Assembly (NCBI GenBank): GCA_036782995.1 | Contig: DAIPXZ010000001.1 | Location: forward strand, 1-64,000 | DNA length: 64,000 nt | Direction of reading: 5' to 3' | From: DAIPXZ01 sp036782995 | GTDB taxonomy: Bacteria; Bacillota; Clostridia; Saccharofermentanales; Saccharofermentanaceae | Part shown: positions 17,290 through 26,764 of the stretch, piece after piece | Layout: every line of letters starts with the position of its first letter | Position numbering within the stretch: position 1 is the first letter of the stretch | Notes under the pieces: model-generated | Told to the model about the DNA's origin: nothing | Seen by the model: the letters and a program-made list of their open reading frames with translations, nothing else | Databases searched by the model: none | Translations under genes and position numbers: made by a program

Positions 17290-18270
17290 TCACTTCTTCG
17301 TTTTCTCCTGCTTGGCTTCAGGGTTTCGTTCTCCTTGTAGGAGTTTTGTCGTTGAAAATACTCGAACCGCGTCCCAAAGCTCTCTTCGCCTTGTCGATTG
17401 TAAATGTGGGAATGCACGCAGGAAACGCTTCTGTTCTTTTCCGAGTGCGGCGTATAGTGTGCGCAACCGGCCCTCAAGGGATGCTCTCTGTTCTTCGTCG
17501 TCTGATTTATTCCGGATTTCATCAAGATACTCCTTGGCTTCTTCAATTCGAAGCTTCGCCCCATCGATTCGTTGCCTTGTTCCTTCGGAAAGAGCGTCTT
17601 TCTGATCCTTCATCGCCGCCACAAGAACATCTTGCTTCTCCTTCACGGTTTCCTTCGTCTTTTCCGCCTTGGCAAGTACGGTCAATGTGCGATCAGCAAC
17701 ACCCGCTCCGATTTTGTCGGAAACGTTGTGTAGTGCCGTCGCCACTTCCTGAATTTGCGCAATACGACGATTCATCTTGACGACTGCCAATACTGTCGCG
17801 ATGAGGTCTGCGAGGAAAACGGCACCAAAACCGCTGTTAATAATCCATAGCACGTATTCCGGAAGCGGGTTCACAGCTGCATTGATAATCGGATGTACGA
17901 CGTCGACAACGAGGACACATGCGAGACCCCAAAGAATGGAAAACGAAAGGCAAATATATCCGCCAAGATTGAACTTTTTATCGGAGTAATCCCACCATGT
18001 TTGGTGAAACAGCTTCTTCATTAGGAACCCCCCAACGAGCTCGACCGACGTGGTTAATAAACAAGATACGAGGAAAAGTAATGCCAGATTATCCTTGAAA
18101 GGATTAATTACAAGAAGAACAAGATTGACACCAAATCCGTAAATCGGGCAAACCGGTCCGAACAAGAATCCACGGTTCACGAATTTGCCTTCTTCCAAAG
18201 CCGCATAAGCAACCTCGGTGCACCAGCCGATAAAAGCGTAAACAAAAAAGAATAGTACAAACTTCGCCAT
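17290..18270 (-). CDS. Putative ABC-transporter type IV membrane protein (PF06541 family)
   Basis: The protein has 326 residues. The first about 165 hold five membrane helices with family hallmarks FIGWCTEVAYAALEEGKFVN, RGFLFGPVCPIYGFG and SVELVGGFLMKKLF...WWDYSD. The second half is a long basic coiled coil (about residues 170-300) that lies in the cytosol. The family is common in Clostridia. It was named from remote resemblance to transporter permeases, and no substrate is known. A GGGAGAGAAACG ribosome site precedes the ATG. It is monocistronic, upstream of the sugar operon and divergent from the response regulator. Confidence 0.75.
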   Translation of the reverse strand: MAKFVLFFFVYAFIGWCTEVAYAALEEGKFVNRGFLFGPVCPIYGFGVNLVLLVINPFKDNLALLFLVSCLLTTSVELVGGFLMKKLFHQTWWDYSDKKFNLGGYICLSFSILWGLACVLVVDVVHPIINAAVNPLPEYVLWIINSGFGAVFLADLIATVLAVVKMNRRIAQIQEVATALHNVSDKIGAGVADRTLTVLAKAEKTKETVKEKQDVLVAAMKDQKDALSEGTRQRIDGAKLRIEEAKEYLDEIRNKSDDEEQRASLEGRLRTLYAALGKEQKRFLRAFPHLQSTRRRELWDAVRVFSTTKLLQGERNPEAKQEKTKK

Positions 18271-18295
18271 CGTTTCTCTCCCTAATCATTATTTA

Positions 18296-18339
18296 TTCAT
18301 TATATCGCATGATTCATGGTAAAATACACGCATGAATCA
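18296..18339 (+). promoter_or_regulatory. Promoter and inverted repeat ahead of the Bce-like two-component genes
   Basis: An extended -10, TGGTAAAAT (TAAAAT at 18320-18325), follows a weak TTCATT -35 at 18-base spacing. TGATTCATG (18310-18318) and CATGAATCA (18331-18339) form a perfect 9-bp inverted repeat around the -10. CATGATTCATG is itself palindromic apart from its centre. This is a plausible autoregulatory operator. Confidence 0.5.
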
Positions 18340-18353
18340 AGGAGGGGAAATTC

Positions 18354-19025
18354 ATGTATCGTATTTTTGTTGTAGAGGATGATGAAATCATCGCAAAATC
18401 ATTGGCATCTCATTTGGAGAAATGGAATTACGAAGTCATTTTAGTAAATGATTTTTCTAAAGTAGCTGAGGAATTCGTTGCCGCAGAGCCACATTTGGTG
18501 CTCCTTGATATCGTCCTTCCCTTTTTTAATGGTTTTCATTGGTGCACTCAGATACGCCAAATCTCAGATTTACCCATTCTTTTTCTCTCGTCGGCATCGG
18601 ACAACATGAACATGGTTATGTCGATGAATATGGGCGCTGACGATTTTGTTGCGAAGCCCTTTGATTTGAACGTCCTAACGGCAAAGATTCAGGCACTTTT
18701 ACGCCGCTCCTATTCGGTTACACAAACGATGAATGTCATCTCTCATGGTGGCCTTCTCCTGAATCTCTTAGACAATACGCTTGAGTCTAACGGGCAGAAA
18801 ACTGACCTTACCAAGAACGAATTTAAGATTTTGCAAACGCTTCTCGAACAAGCCGGTCGGATTGTATCTCGCGAAGTATTGATGGAGCGCCTCTGGGAAA
18901 GTGACAGCTTCGTCGACGACAATACGTTGACCGTCAATATGACACGCCTTCGCAAAAAACTACGTGAAATCGGGCTTCCCGATTTCGTCAGCACAAAGAA
19001 AGGACTCGGATATATCATTGACTGA
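18354..19025 (+). CDS. OmpR-family response regulator (BceR-like)
   Basis: The protein has 223 residues after AAGGAGGGG. The receiver domain has acidic residues VEDDE near the N-terminus, the phospho-acceptor Asp in LLDIVLP (about residue 52) and the switch Lys in VAKPFD. The winged-helix effector domain starts near residue 125 (LTKNEFKIL, RLRKKL, KKGLGYIID). It is followed by a kinase of the BceS type. The likely targets are the permease/ATPase genes at 22832-25575, whose upstream region holds a BceR-like palindrome. Confidence 0.88.
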   Translation: MYRIFVVEDDEIIAKSLASHLEKWNYEVILVNDFSKVAEEFVAAEPHLVLLDIVLPFFNGFHWCTQIRQISDLPILFLSSASDNMNMVMSMNMGADDFVAKPFDLNVLTAKIQALLRRSYSVTQTMNVISHGGLLLNLLDNTLESNGQKTDLTKNEFKILQTLLEQAGRIVSREVLMERLWESDSFVDDNTLTVNMTRLRKKLREIGLPDFVSTKKGLGYIID

Positions 19026-20058
19026 ACACGACACGAAAAAAGCAAAGAAAAGGACGATTCTCTCGTACCTTCTACGTCTGATATGGGCCGACAAGTATTC
19101 GTTGACCTGTGCTTTAATTTGTAGTGTCATCTGCATTTTCGTAATGCTCCTTTATGGTGTCTATTGGGAAGTCATCGCTTATACAATGCTCCTTTGCTTC
19201 ACTTCTGTCCTTGCATTCCTCATTCTTCGCTTTATTCGTCTATGGAATAAACATAATGATTTGCAAAGACTTCTTCTAAACATCGACGCCTTGCTCGGCG
19301 AATTACCGCGTTCTTTTTCTCCACTGGAAGATGATTATCAAGAACTACTTGTTGCGCTCAATCAAGCAAGAAGCCGTTCCGCGACTGATTTTCACACTGC
19401 ACAACAAGAGATGAGCGATTACTACTCCATGTGGGCGCATCAAATAAAGACCCCCATTGCCGCAATGTCATTGATGCTACAAGACATGGAAGACGGCACC
19501 GCCAACAAAAATGAGTTGGTAGCACAGCTCTTTTCCATCGAGCAATATGTAGATATGGTCATGCATTATGTGCGAATGGATTCGATTCATTCCGATTTAG
19601 CCTTTGCTTATTTCCCCATCGATAAAGTAATTAAAGCAGTGGTAAAGAAACATGCGAGGTCCTTTATCTATCGGAAAATCGCTCTTGATTACGAAAAGCC
19701 TGACGACCGCGTGTTATCCGACGAGAAATGGCTGGGATTCGTGATTGACCAGGTGCTTTCAAACGCGCTGAAATACACAAAAACGGGTAAAATCCGCATC
19801 TATATGAATGATTCAATGACTTTGGTGATTGAAGACACCGGCATCGGTATTCGCCCCGAAGATTTACCCCGCGTATTCGAACGTGGATATACTGGGTTTA
19901 ACGGTCGAGCGAATAGTAAATCCAGTGGCATCGGACTCTTCCTCTGCAAAGAAATCATGAAACGCTTGGGACACTCCATCACTATTGAATCAACGTTGAA
20001 CCAAGGAACAAAGGTTTTCTTGCACCTTTCCCGTAAAGAGCTAAATGTCAGTGACTAA
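19018..20058 (+). CDS. Sensor histidine kinase, intramembrane-sensing (BceS-like)
   Basis: The kinase reads from a TTG at 19018 that overlaps the regulator's stop; an in-frame ATG at 18964 would lie inside the regulator gene. The protein has about 346 residues, the BceS size. Two membrane helices (about residues 20-65) are joined by an almost absent external loop. The H-box is MWAHQIKTPIAAMSLM, followed by N, G1 (VIEDTGIGI) and G2 (SSGIGLFL) boxes. Kinases of this build cannot sense ligands by themselves and receive the signal from a BceAB-type transporter, here encoded 3 kb away on the other strand. Confidence 0.87.
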   Translation: MTEHDTKKAKKRTILSYLLRLIWADKYSLTCALICSVICIFVMLLYGVYWEVIAYTMLLCFTSVLAFLILRFIRLWNKHNDLQRLLLNIDALLGELPRSFSPLEDDYQELLVALNQARSRSATDFHTAQQEMSDYYSMWAHQIKTPIAAMSLMLQDMEDGTANKNELVAQLFSIEQYVDMVMHYVRMDSIHSDLAFAYFPIDKVIKAVVKKHARSFIYRKIALDYEKPDDRVLSDEKWLGFVIDQVLSNALKYTKTGKIRIYMNDSMTLVIEDTGIGIRPEDLPRVFERGYTGFNGRANSKSSGIGLFLCKEIMKRLGHSITIESTLNQGTKVFLHLSRKELNVSD

Positions 20059-20093
20059 ATAAAAAACACATTTGAAAAATAAGGATTGTTTTT

Positions 20094-21488
20094 ATGAAGA
20101 ACAAAGAACTATACAAAATTGCTTTGGCCCTCGCCGTGCCGATGATGATTCAAAATGCTATCACTAATATGGTTGGTATGGTCGACAGCATCATGGTCGG
20201 AAGCCTTGGCACCGAAGCCATCACCGCTGTCTCCATTATCGGACAGCTTATTTTCGTCTTTAATCTCGGCATCTTCGGTTGCCTCTCCGGCCCCGGTATT
20301 TTCGGCGCACAATACTTTGGCAAGGGCGACCTCGAAAATGTCCGCAACACTTTCCGATTGAAGCTTTGGCTCTCCACACTCGTGGTTTTACTCGGCACGC
20401 TCGTTTTTATTTTCGGTGGAGACTTTCTCATTGCCCGGTATTTGCGAGGAGAGGCCGCCGACGTCGATTTGTCACTAACCGTTTCCATGGCCAAGGATTA
20501 CCTCGCGATTATGCTCTTCTCATTTCTGCCCTTTGCGTACACACAAGTATACGCAGGTACTCTACGCGAAACAGGAAGCTCCATTCCCGCCATGGCAGCA
20601 GGAATCGTCTCTGTCGTGACAGATATTGTTCTCAATTATTTGTTCATCTTCGGAAAATTCGGATGCCCACAGCTTGGTGTCCGTGGTGCCGCACTCGCGA
20701 CGGTCATTGCTCGTGTCGTCGAGTTTGTCGTGCTCGTCTCTTGGGTGCATTGGAACAAACATCGCTATGAGGTCATTCGCGGTATCTATCGTACCGTCCT
20801 TTTGCCCATTAAGCTCGCTCTCACTATCGTAAAAAATGGCTTGCCAATATTTCTAAACGAATTTATGTGGGCGGCAGGAATCGCAGTCATGACGCAATGC
20901 TATTCCATCCGTGGCATGGATATCGTTCCGGGGCTCAATATTGCCAATGTTTTAATGAATTTGTTTAATGTCGTTTTTATCGCCATGGGAAATGCCGTCG
21001 GTATTCTTTCGGGGCAACGTCTCGGTGCCTCAGAATTCGATCGTGCGAAAAAAGATGCCTTTGCACTCGCCCGATTCACCGGCCTGCTTTGCCTCGGATT
21101 AACAGTCATCTTATTGGGTTTATCCCAGTTCTTCCCGAACCTATACCACACATCAGATCAGGTGCGTCATCACGCGACACTTTTTATCATGATTCAAGCT
21201 GCTTTTTTACCCGTTCAGGGCATACTCAACGCCCTCTATTTCACCATTCGTTCTGGCGGTAAAACCATGATTACATTCTTGTTCGACAGTGTTTATTCCT
21301 GGGTAATTACTGTGCCGATTGCATTTCTTCTTTCCAATTTTACCGGGATATCCATCTTCATCATCTTCACCATCATCCAATGCTGTGATGTGATAAAGCT
21401 CTTGGTCGGCTGGTACCTCGTAAAAAAAGGCGTTTGGATTGTAAACATCGCTAATGCAAAAGGAAGCTCGGAGTCTGCTTCTACTTAA
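20094..21488 (+). CDS. MATE-family efflux transporter
   Basis: The protein has 464 residues and 12 predicted helices in two MatE repeats. The first begins LALAVPMMIQNAITNMVGMV, with SIMVGSLGTEAITAVS. The second begins NGLPIFLNEFMWAAG. MATE pumps export cationic or other drugs using Na+ or H+. The gene lies 35 bases after the kinase and may be co-transcribed with it. Its 3' end overlaps the convergent DUF2974 gene by eight bases. Confidence 0.88.
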   Translation: MKNKELYKIALALAVPMMIQNAITNMVGMVDSIMVGSLGTEAITAVSIIGQLIFVFNLGIFGCLSGPGIFGAQYFGKGDLENVRNTFRLKLWLSTLVVLLGTLVFIFGGDFLIARYLRGEAADVDLSLTVSMAKDYLAIMLFSFLPFAYTQVYAGTLRETGSSIPAMAAGIVSVVTDIVLNYLFIFGKFGCPQLGVRGAALATVIARVVEFVVLVSWVHWNKHRYEVIRGIYRTVLLPIKLALTIVKNGLPIFLNEFMWAAGIAVMTQCYSIRGMDIVPGLNIANVLMNLFNVVFIAMGNAVGILSGQRLGASEFDRAKKDAFALARFTGLLCLGLTVILLGLSQFFPNLYHTSDQVRHHATLFIMIQAAFLPVQGILNALYFTIRSGGKTMITFLFDSVYSWVITVPIAFLLSNFTGISIFIIFTIIQCCDVIKLLVGWYLVKKGVWIVNIANAKGSSESAST

Positions 21489-22635
21489 CCTTCGGAGGCA
21501 ATTTCAAAGAGGGAATCTTTGGCAATGCCAGACCCTTTTTTCTGTGTTCCTTTAAATTCAGATAGACCAAAATACGAATCGTGTCGATGATGTTTTCCTT
21601 CGTTTTGGCGTCAATTGATTTTGTCGCTTCGAGGATAGAATTCGCCTTATCACGCCACGTATCAGAGATTTCAAACACATTCTCCGTTCTGCTCGCTTGG
21701 ACAATATGGTAAATCGTATCGGCCACCGCGCGGCGTTTTTCGTCAGAAAGCGTCGCCACCCATGCATTCACCGTATTTACACGAATCTCCGCCTGCGGCG
21801 ATACCTCAGACGCATAGATGAAATCCGTCGCACCAACATACCAGGTAAACGGATCGTGTTGCGAAAGCCACATCGAAGTGCTCTCTACGATTTTGTGATT
21901 CGTCGGTATCTCCAAAAGCTGGCCAACCAATGAGGCCTTCGGAATATAATGCTCCACCTTATCACGAATTGGCTCGTATTCGGGAAGCTCGTGTATCGGA
22001 ATCTTGTACCCCGGACCATCAAAAGAATAGACCTTTTCAATTCGTTTCTGCACATCAAGTGGTGCATATGTTGCTGCGTACATCGCGCAATTTCCGCCCT
22101 TTGAATGTCCACCAACGAGAAGCTTTATTTTTTTCGGAAGATGTTTTGCCGCGTCCAAAAGATATGACAGTGCGTCTGCCTGGCAACCGACAGGAAACAT
22201 CGCCGCCATGTTAAAGTCTTCCTTCCATCCAACGAAGGTTCCGTTCGTTCCGCGATACGAAATATATGCCATCTCGTCGTCGATATTGCATGTCACGGCC
22301 GCAAATTGCTCTTCTTTCCCCAGGTCTTCAATCTCATGAAACCGCGTTAATTCAATCAATGAAAACCGTTGGCTTACTCGAATCGCTTCATAAAGCAGAA
22401 AACACTCGTCCGGAGAGGCAATTCTTTCAATTAGCGGAATCGCCGCCTCTTTCGCGGGCAACTCCCTGATGAGAATCTTTGAAGGACAAGGAGACCCTTT
22501 CCTGAGATAGTCCCCAATCACGAGCTCCCAATGGAAATAGCTGATATGAGATAGAATTACAGCATCCACCGAATTAAACGGTAACTCTTCAAAGGTACGT
22601 TGTTCTTCTTCGGCATATTGGATAATACTTCGCAT
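21481..22635 (-). CDS. DUF2974 (Mbeg1-like) alpha/beta hydrolase
   Basis: The protein has about 384 residues from MRSIIQYA, after GGAGGGATTCACG. The lipase-like core has ISYRGTNGTFVGWKEDF, the nucleophile elbow VGGHSKGGN, and SFDGPGYK. This family is abundant in Clostridia and lactobacilli and is annotated as a putative lipase or esterase, with no established substrate. It has no signal peptide, so it is cytosolic. It ends in TAG, showing that TAG serves as a normal stop in this genome. An extended -10 (TGGTAAAAT, minus strand, 22690-22698) lies about 60 bases upstream. Confidence 0.82.
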   Translation of the reverse strand: MRSIIQYAEEEQRTFEELPFNSVDAVILSHISYFHWELVIGDYLRKGSPCPSKILIRELPAKEAAIPLIERIASPDECFLLYEAIRVSQRFSLIELTRFHEIEDLGKEEQFAAVTCNIDDEMAYISYRGTNGTFVGWKEDFNMAAMFPVGCQADALSYLLDAAKHLPKKIKLLVGGHSKGGNCAMYAATYAPLDVQKRIEKVYSFDGPGYKIPIHELPEYEPIRDKVEHYIPKASLVGQLLEIPTNHKIVESTSMWLSQHDPFTWYVGATDFIYASEVSPQAEIRVNTVNAWVATLSDEKRRAVADTIYHIVQASRTENVFEISDTWRDKANSILEATKSIDAKTKENIIDTIRILVYLNLKEHRKKGLALPKIPSLKLPPKVK

Positions 22636-22754
22636 CGTGAATCCCTCCACACATCATAAACACTAGAAGTGGTATTAATTTGCAAAATAATTTTACCATA
22701 TTCTCGCCATCATTTTTACGCATTCAATCATTTATCTTATGAATGGTATCTCAA

Positions 22755-22796
22755 ACAACAAATAAACAGACCCTGCCATTTCTGGCAAGGTCTGTT
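22755..22796 (-). terminator. Terminator of the BceAB-like operon
   Basis: A 14-bp stem (AACAGACCCTGCCA / TGGCAAGGTCTGTT, one mismatch) with a four-base loop is followed on the minus strand by a T-rich tail. It lies about 35 bases after the permease stop. Confidence 0.75.
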
Positions 22797-22831
22797 CAGT
22801 AAAGAGAGAATCATTACGTAAATTGGTTTAG

Positions 22832-24814
22832 TTATTTTTCAACGATGCGATAGTATGTTCTCGATGTAATGGCATAAACCAAAGCATAGAGCATAGCAAA
22901 AACCACAATCGTTCCCAAAAGACAGCGAATAAATAGCGCAGTATCAGTCAGGTTTAATAAAGCCAAAAGCTTCACAATGACAGGGTAAGCAAAGGTGATA
23001 TGAACACATGCAGTTGCCAGCGGCAAGAAGAAAACAATCAAAACCTGATTAAGAATCGTCTTTTTGACTTCTCCCTTATCCATACCGACACTTTGTAAGA
23101 TGTGAAATCTTTCTTTATCTTCATAACCTTCTGACAATTGTTTATAGTAAATGATCATAACGGTTGCCATGAGGAATAAGAGTCCGAGGAAGATGCCGAT
23201 AAAGAAGAGGCTACCATATATGGCGAAAAATTCTGAACGGCTTCCCTCTCTTGAGTTAACCCAAGCTCCGGATTCTGTGACCAATAAAGCATCATCTAGC
23301 TCTTCACTGAATGCAAGCTGCTCTTCCTCTGTCAAATCCACATAATCAAAGCTAATCTCATACTGAAAAGGAGCTGTTTCTGTGGTATATGGTCCTCCCT
23401 CAAGGTCATCTAATTCGAGCATTTTGAGCAATTGCTCATCGTCTTTCACGACGCAAACATACGTATCCACCACTGTACGGTCGTCACGGAAAATGGTCAT
23501 ATAATCAACATCCCCAACAATATCGTACAGATAATCGGCGATATGTACATCGTCTTCCTTAAACGAGCCGGCAACCTGGGAAAAAAGCACTTCATCATCT
23601 GCCAATGACACATCATTGCCCGTGCAATGGTTATAGTCATCCTGCGTAAAAATGCATATGCTGCAGTAATTTGTGCTACTGTCGCCTACGGAATCCGTTG
23701 TGAATTGATTGCCGCCCATATAGCCGGTCAAAGAAACGGAAGCCAATTCGATTCTATTTTCAACAGCAACTTCCTTTTCCTCAATGAAGGAATCTACACA
23801 CTCTAGTATTCTATCTCTGGCCTCATGATCTGCCTGAAAAGTATATATCTCCATTTCATATGGATAGATTTGTTTGAGCATGCCATCCATACCGATAAAC
23901 ATAGAGACCGTCGTGGAAAGCGTAACAAGAACGGCAGTAGACAGAATGCAAATGTTGGCAAGTCCGACAGCATTTTGCTTCATACGATAAAGCATGCCGG
24001 AAACATTAGTAAAATGATTTGACTTATAGTAGAACGATTTCCAATTGCGAAGCATTTTGATAAAAGCGATTGACCCAGCGGTAAATGTCGCATAGGTACC
24101 GACCATAACAAAGAGTACAGCAACGAAGAACATCGGTAACGAATTGAGCGGCGTCTTTACGTTTAGTGAAATAAAGTAACCAATACCTAGCGAGACGACA
24201 CCGATAATGGCGAGAAGCCATTTGGTTTTCGGTTCTTTTTCACCCACATTTCCACCACGCAAAAGCTCGACCGGTGATGAGATGGAGACCGTGCGAACGG
24301 TAGTGAGGAAGCTTGCAAAGAAGATTGCTGCAAACATTGCCACGGTAATCAAAATTGATTTGAAATCGAGGGAGAAGCCAAAGTTGATTTTATACCTTAT
24401 CACTCGAAAAAGAATCAAATAAAGAAGCTTCGATAAAAGCACGCCCGCCAGAATACCGGCGCCAATATTAATTCCCGACACAATCAAAGACTCTTGGAAT
24501 ACAAGACGCAACAAATGGCGTTTCCCCATGCCCAAAATATTCAAAAGTCCGAATTCTTTCTTTCTGCGTTTCACAAGAAAACTATTTGTGTAAAACAGAA
24601 ATATGCTGCAAAATAATCCGATTACGATGGTTCCAAACATCAACATAAGCTTAACACTGCTGCCTGCTGGTGCATCCATTACATCCGGGTTCTGTGCGAG
24701 CGAAATCATGTTAAAGAACATGGCAATTGACCCAATAGATGTCAACATATAAGGAAGGTAGGTCTGACGATTGTTCTTGATATTCGTCAGTGCTAAACGC
24801 GTGTACAAGCTCAT
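22832..24814 (-). CDS. FtsX-like ABC transporter permease (BceB-like)
   Basis: The permease has 660 residues and ten predicted helices in the BceB arrangement. One N-terminal helix is followed by groups of helices, with a large external domain (about residues 310-520) between helices 7 and 8 rich in acidic residues. The N-terminal LALTNIKNNRQTYLPYMLTS and GMGKRHLLRLVFQE stretches match peptide-antibiotic resistance permeases. The start overlaps the ATPase stop (ATGA). Such transporters free wall precursors from bacitracin-like or lantibiotic peptides and signal through a BceS kinase; one is encoded at 19018. Confidence 0.88.
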   Translation of the reverse strand: MSLYTRLALTNIKNNRQTYLPYMLTSIGSIAMFFNMISLAQNPDVMDAPAGSSVKLMLMFGTIVIGLFCSIFLFYTNSFLVKRRKKEFGLLNILGMGKRHLLRLVFQESLIVSGINIGAGILAGVLLSKLLYLILFRVIRYKINFGFSLDFKSILITVAMFAAIFFASFLTTVRTVSISSPVELLRGGNVGEKEPKTKWLLAIIGVVSLGIGYFISLNVKTPLNSLPMFFVAVLFVMVGTYATFTAGSIAFIKMLRNWKSFYYKSNHFTNVSGMLYRMKQNAVGLANICILSTAVLVTLSTTVSMFIGMDGMLKQIYPYEMEIYTFQADHEARDRILECVDSFIEEKEVAVENRIELASVSLTGYMGGNQFTTDSVGDSSTNYCSICIFTQDDYNHCTGNDVSLADDEVLFSQVAGSFKEDDVHIADYLYDIVGDVDYMTIFRDDRTVVDTYVCVVKDDEQLLKMLELDDLEGGPYTTETAPFQYEISFDYVDLTEEEQLAFSEELDDALLVTESGAWVNSREGSRSEFFAIYGSLFFIGIFLGLLFLMATVMIIYYKQLSEGYEDKERFHILQSVGMDKGEVKKTILNQVLIVFFLPLATACVHITFAYPVIVKLLALLNLTDTALFIRCLLGTIVVFAMLYALVYAITSRTYYRIVEK

Positions 24815-25575
24815 GCTGTTTCACCCCCAGACATCATTGCCGTAAGTGTTTCAGAAATCTTAGCATAAAGCTCCGAATTGCTCATGTTACCGCGATACAA
24901 CTGATGGAAAACAGACCCGTCTTTGATGAAAAGCACGCGCTTTGCATGGCTGGCCGCCTTCGTTGAGTGTGTAACCATAAGAATGGTTTGTCCCTTGTCA
25001 TTGATTTCAGAAAATTGAGAAAGCAAGCTATCCGTCGACTTCGAGTCCAATGCACCCGTCGGCTCATCCGCCAAAATAATCCTCGGATTCGTAATCAAGG
25101 CTCTTGCCACAGCTGTTCTTTGCTTTTGACCGCCAGAAATTTCATATGGATATTTCTTTAACAGATTTTGTATTCCAAGAAGCTCCGCAATCGGCTCCAT
25201 CTTTTTCTTCATTTCAGTATGTTTTTCGCCCGAAAGTACTAAAGGCAAATAAATGTTATCGGCAATATTGAGCGTATCTAAAAGATTGAAATCCTGGAAC
25301 ACGAAGCCCAAGTTATTTCGACGGAAAGCGGCAAGTTCTTTTTCCTTAATGGAAGCAAAGCTCTTTCCCATCAACTTCACCTCACCGGTGGTCGGCTTAT
25401 CAAGAGAAGCCAGGATATTCAATAGAGTCGTTTTACCCGATCCGGATTCACCCATTATCGCTACGTATTCGCCTTCTTCTACAGAAAAAGTTACATCGCG
25501 AAGTGCCTGCACCTGGTTTGCACCAAAGCGCGTCGTATAAATTTTTGATAGTTGATTAACCTCTAAAAGTGCCAT
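24811..25575 (-). CDS. ABC transporter ATP-binding protein (BceA-like)
   Basis: The protein has 254 residues from MALLEVNQLSKIY, after AAAGGAGGAATC; the frame stays open further upstream but without sense. It has Walker A GESGSGKTT, Q-loop VFQDFNLLDTL, signature ISGGQKQR, Walker B IILADEPTGALD and the H-loop MVTHS. GALDSKST is typical of the MacB/BceA group. It is co-transcribed with the permease and energises it. Confidence 0.92.
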   Translation of the reverse strand: MALLEVNQLSKIYTTRFGANQVQALRDVTFSVEEGEYVAIMGESGSGKTTLLNILASLDKPTTGEVKLMGKSFASIKEKELAAFRRNNLGFVFQDFNLLDTLNIADNIYLPLVLSGEKHTEMKKKMEPIAELLGIQNLLKKYPYEISGGQKQRTAVARALITNPRIILADEPTGALDSKSTDSLLSQFSEINDKGQTILMVTHSTKAASHAKRVLFIKDGSVFHQLYRGNMSNSELYAKISETLTAMMSGGETA

Positions 25576-25682
25576 GTAATGATTCCTCCTTTGGAATGTC
25601 GTATTTCTTTTCTTTACGCTACAAGAATACGATATGAGGGAGGTGGTAACCATCGCTTTACCTTACAAATCGCGCGACTAAT

Positions 25683-25698
25683 CTTACAATATTGTAAG
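25683..25698. promoter_or_regulatory. Palindromic operator candidate for the BceR-like regulator
   Basis: A perfect 16-base palindrome, CTTACAATATTGTAAG, lies 108 bases upstream of the ATPase start and contains TTACA-N4-TGTAA. This is the form reported for BceR-type boxes. Further TTACAA/CTTACG copies flank it (25661-25667 and 25709-25714), as expected for cooperative OmpR-type binding. The rest of 25576-25770 shows nothing else I recognise. Confidence 0.55.
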
Positions 25699-25777
25699 GT
25701 TTCTCCTCTTACGTTTATCTACAATACGTTCGCGCGAGTTGTCTTCCTACGCATACATGGCATTCATCTAAACACGC

Positions 25778-25807
25778 AAAAAAGCCGCACATTTCCCCTA
25801 ATGCGGC
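25778..25807 (-). terminator. Terminator of the lipoprotein gene
   Basis: On the minus strand, GCCGCA and TGCGGC pair across a 12-base loop and are followed by TTTTTT. It lies 45 bases after the lipoprotein stop. Confidence 0.75.
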
Positions 25808-25851
25808 CTCTGCTCCATAAACACAAACTCTCCGGAGGAAGAGCGGATGGA

Positions 25852-26502
25852 CTATATTGTTCCAATGATATCTTGCATTCCCCCAACATCAATGGAAAAA
25901 GCAATAATCAAGATGTTTGTTTCGTAATCACACTCGAGAACCATGGGAAAAAGGGAATCATTCACAATTAGCTCCATGCCATTCTCATCACTATTATCCT
26001 CGATATCGCTTGCATCATAGCAGTCGAAGATAAATGACTGTGCGTGATATTCAGCGCCCACCTTGCGGTCCTCATCTGTCGGGAATCGGACAACGTAGTA
26101 GTACTGAGAAGAATCCGAGACACTGGTTGCAACAAAGCCTTCACTCATATCAAAACCTAATGTGTCAGCGGTAGTAGAATTTCCTAAATCTTCAACGATA
26201 AAGTCCTCACTTTCGAGTAAATCTTTTATCGATTCCATCTCCAATGAGTAAACCTTCTCATTCGGATCATTGGTCGGCTCTGTCTCGCTAGGATCAATCG
26301 TTTCTATCGTGAAACTCGGCTCCTCTGTTTCAGTAGCCCGTTGGCGTTTCGTCGTCTCCTCGACAGTAGTCTCTATCGTGGTTTCTCTTCTTTCTCTTCT
26401 ACTACTTGAACCTTCGTCTTCATCGTCGCGCCTTACATTACAGCCTGACAAAATCACTGACGTAATCAGTATTCCGGAAAGTAGTAGCATTTCTTTTTTC
26501 AT
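25852..26502 (-). CDS. Lipoprotein with Ser/Thr/Glu-rich linker
   Basis: The protein has about 216 residues from MKKEMLLLSG, after GGGGGGAC. The signal peptide ends in lipobox ILSGC, so it is lipid-anchored outside the membrane. A linker rich in Arg, Thr and Glu (about residues 25-75) leads to a compact acidic domain of about 140 residues with no family I recognise. Signal, spacer and globular domain recall the lipoprotein at 41451, but no clear sequence similarity was seen between the two domains. It is flanked by terminators and probably transcribed alone. Confidence 0.7.
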   Translation of the reverse strand: MKKEMLLLSGILITSVILSGCNVRRDDEDEGSSSRRERRETTIETTVEETTKRQRATETEEPSFTIETIDPSETEPTNDPNEKVYSLEMESIKDLLESEDFIVEDLGNSTTADTLGFDMSEGFVATSVSDSSQYYYVVRFPTDEDRKVGAEYHAQSFIFDCYDASDIEDNSDENGMELIVNDSLFPMVLECDYETNILIIAFSIDVGGMQDIIGTI

Positions 26503-26665
26503 TTCGTTTGTCCCCCCTGTTTCTGGATTCATGATACAAGATAGTAAATGTCAATTCTGTAAATACGAAAATAATTTCACCCGTGTCCGTTGCATTTTGT
26601 TCACAAATTCATTTCGAACATGCAAGGCCCGCTTTGACAGCTTCAATGAATCGTATCTACACACT

Positions 26666-26699
26666 GCAAAAAGAGGCCGCCACGATACTCGTGACAGCC
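26666..26699 (-). terminator. Terminator of the flotillin operon
   Basis: An 11-bp stem with two G-U pairs and a three-base loop is followed by CTTTTTGC on the minus strand. It lies about 65 bases after the flotillin stop. Confidence 0.75.
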
Positions 26700-26764
26700 C
26701 CTTAATGTTATTTATAGAAGAGTAAGGTAATGATGGTATTTGTAAGTTACATAGATGCGACGAT

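Noticed and set aside
18964..19017. ATG at 18964 as start of the Bce-like kinase
   Set aside because: It would overlap the response-regulator gene by 62 bases and lacks a ribosome site; the TTG at 19018 overlapping the stop codon fits the usual coupling.
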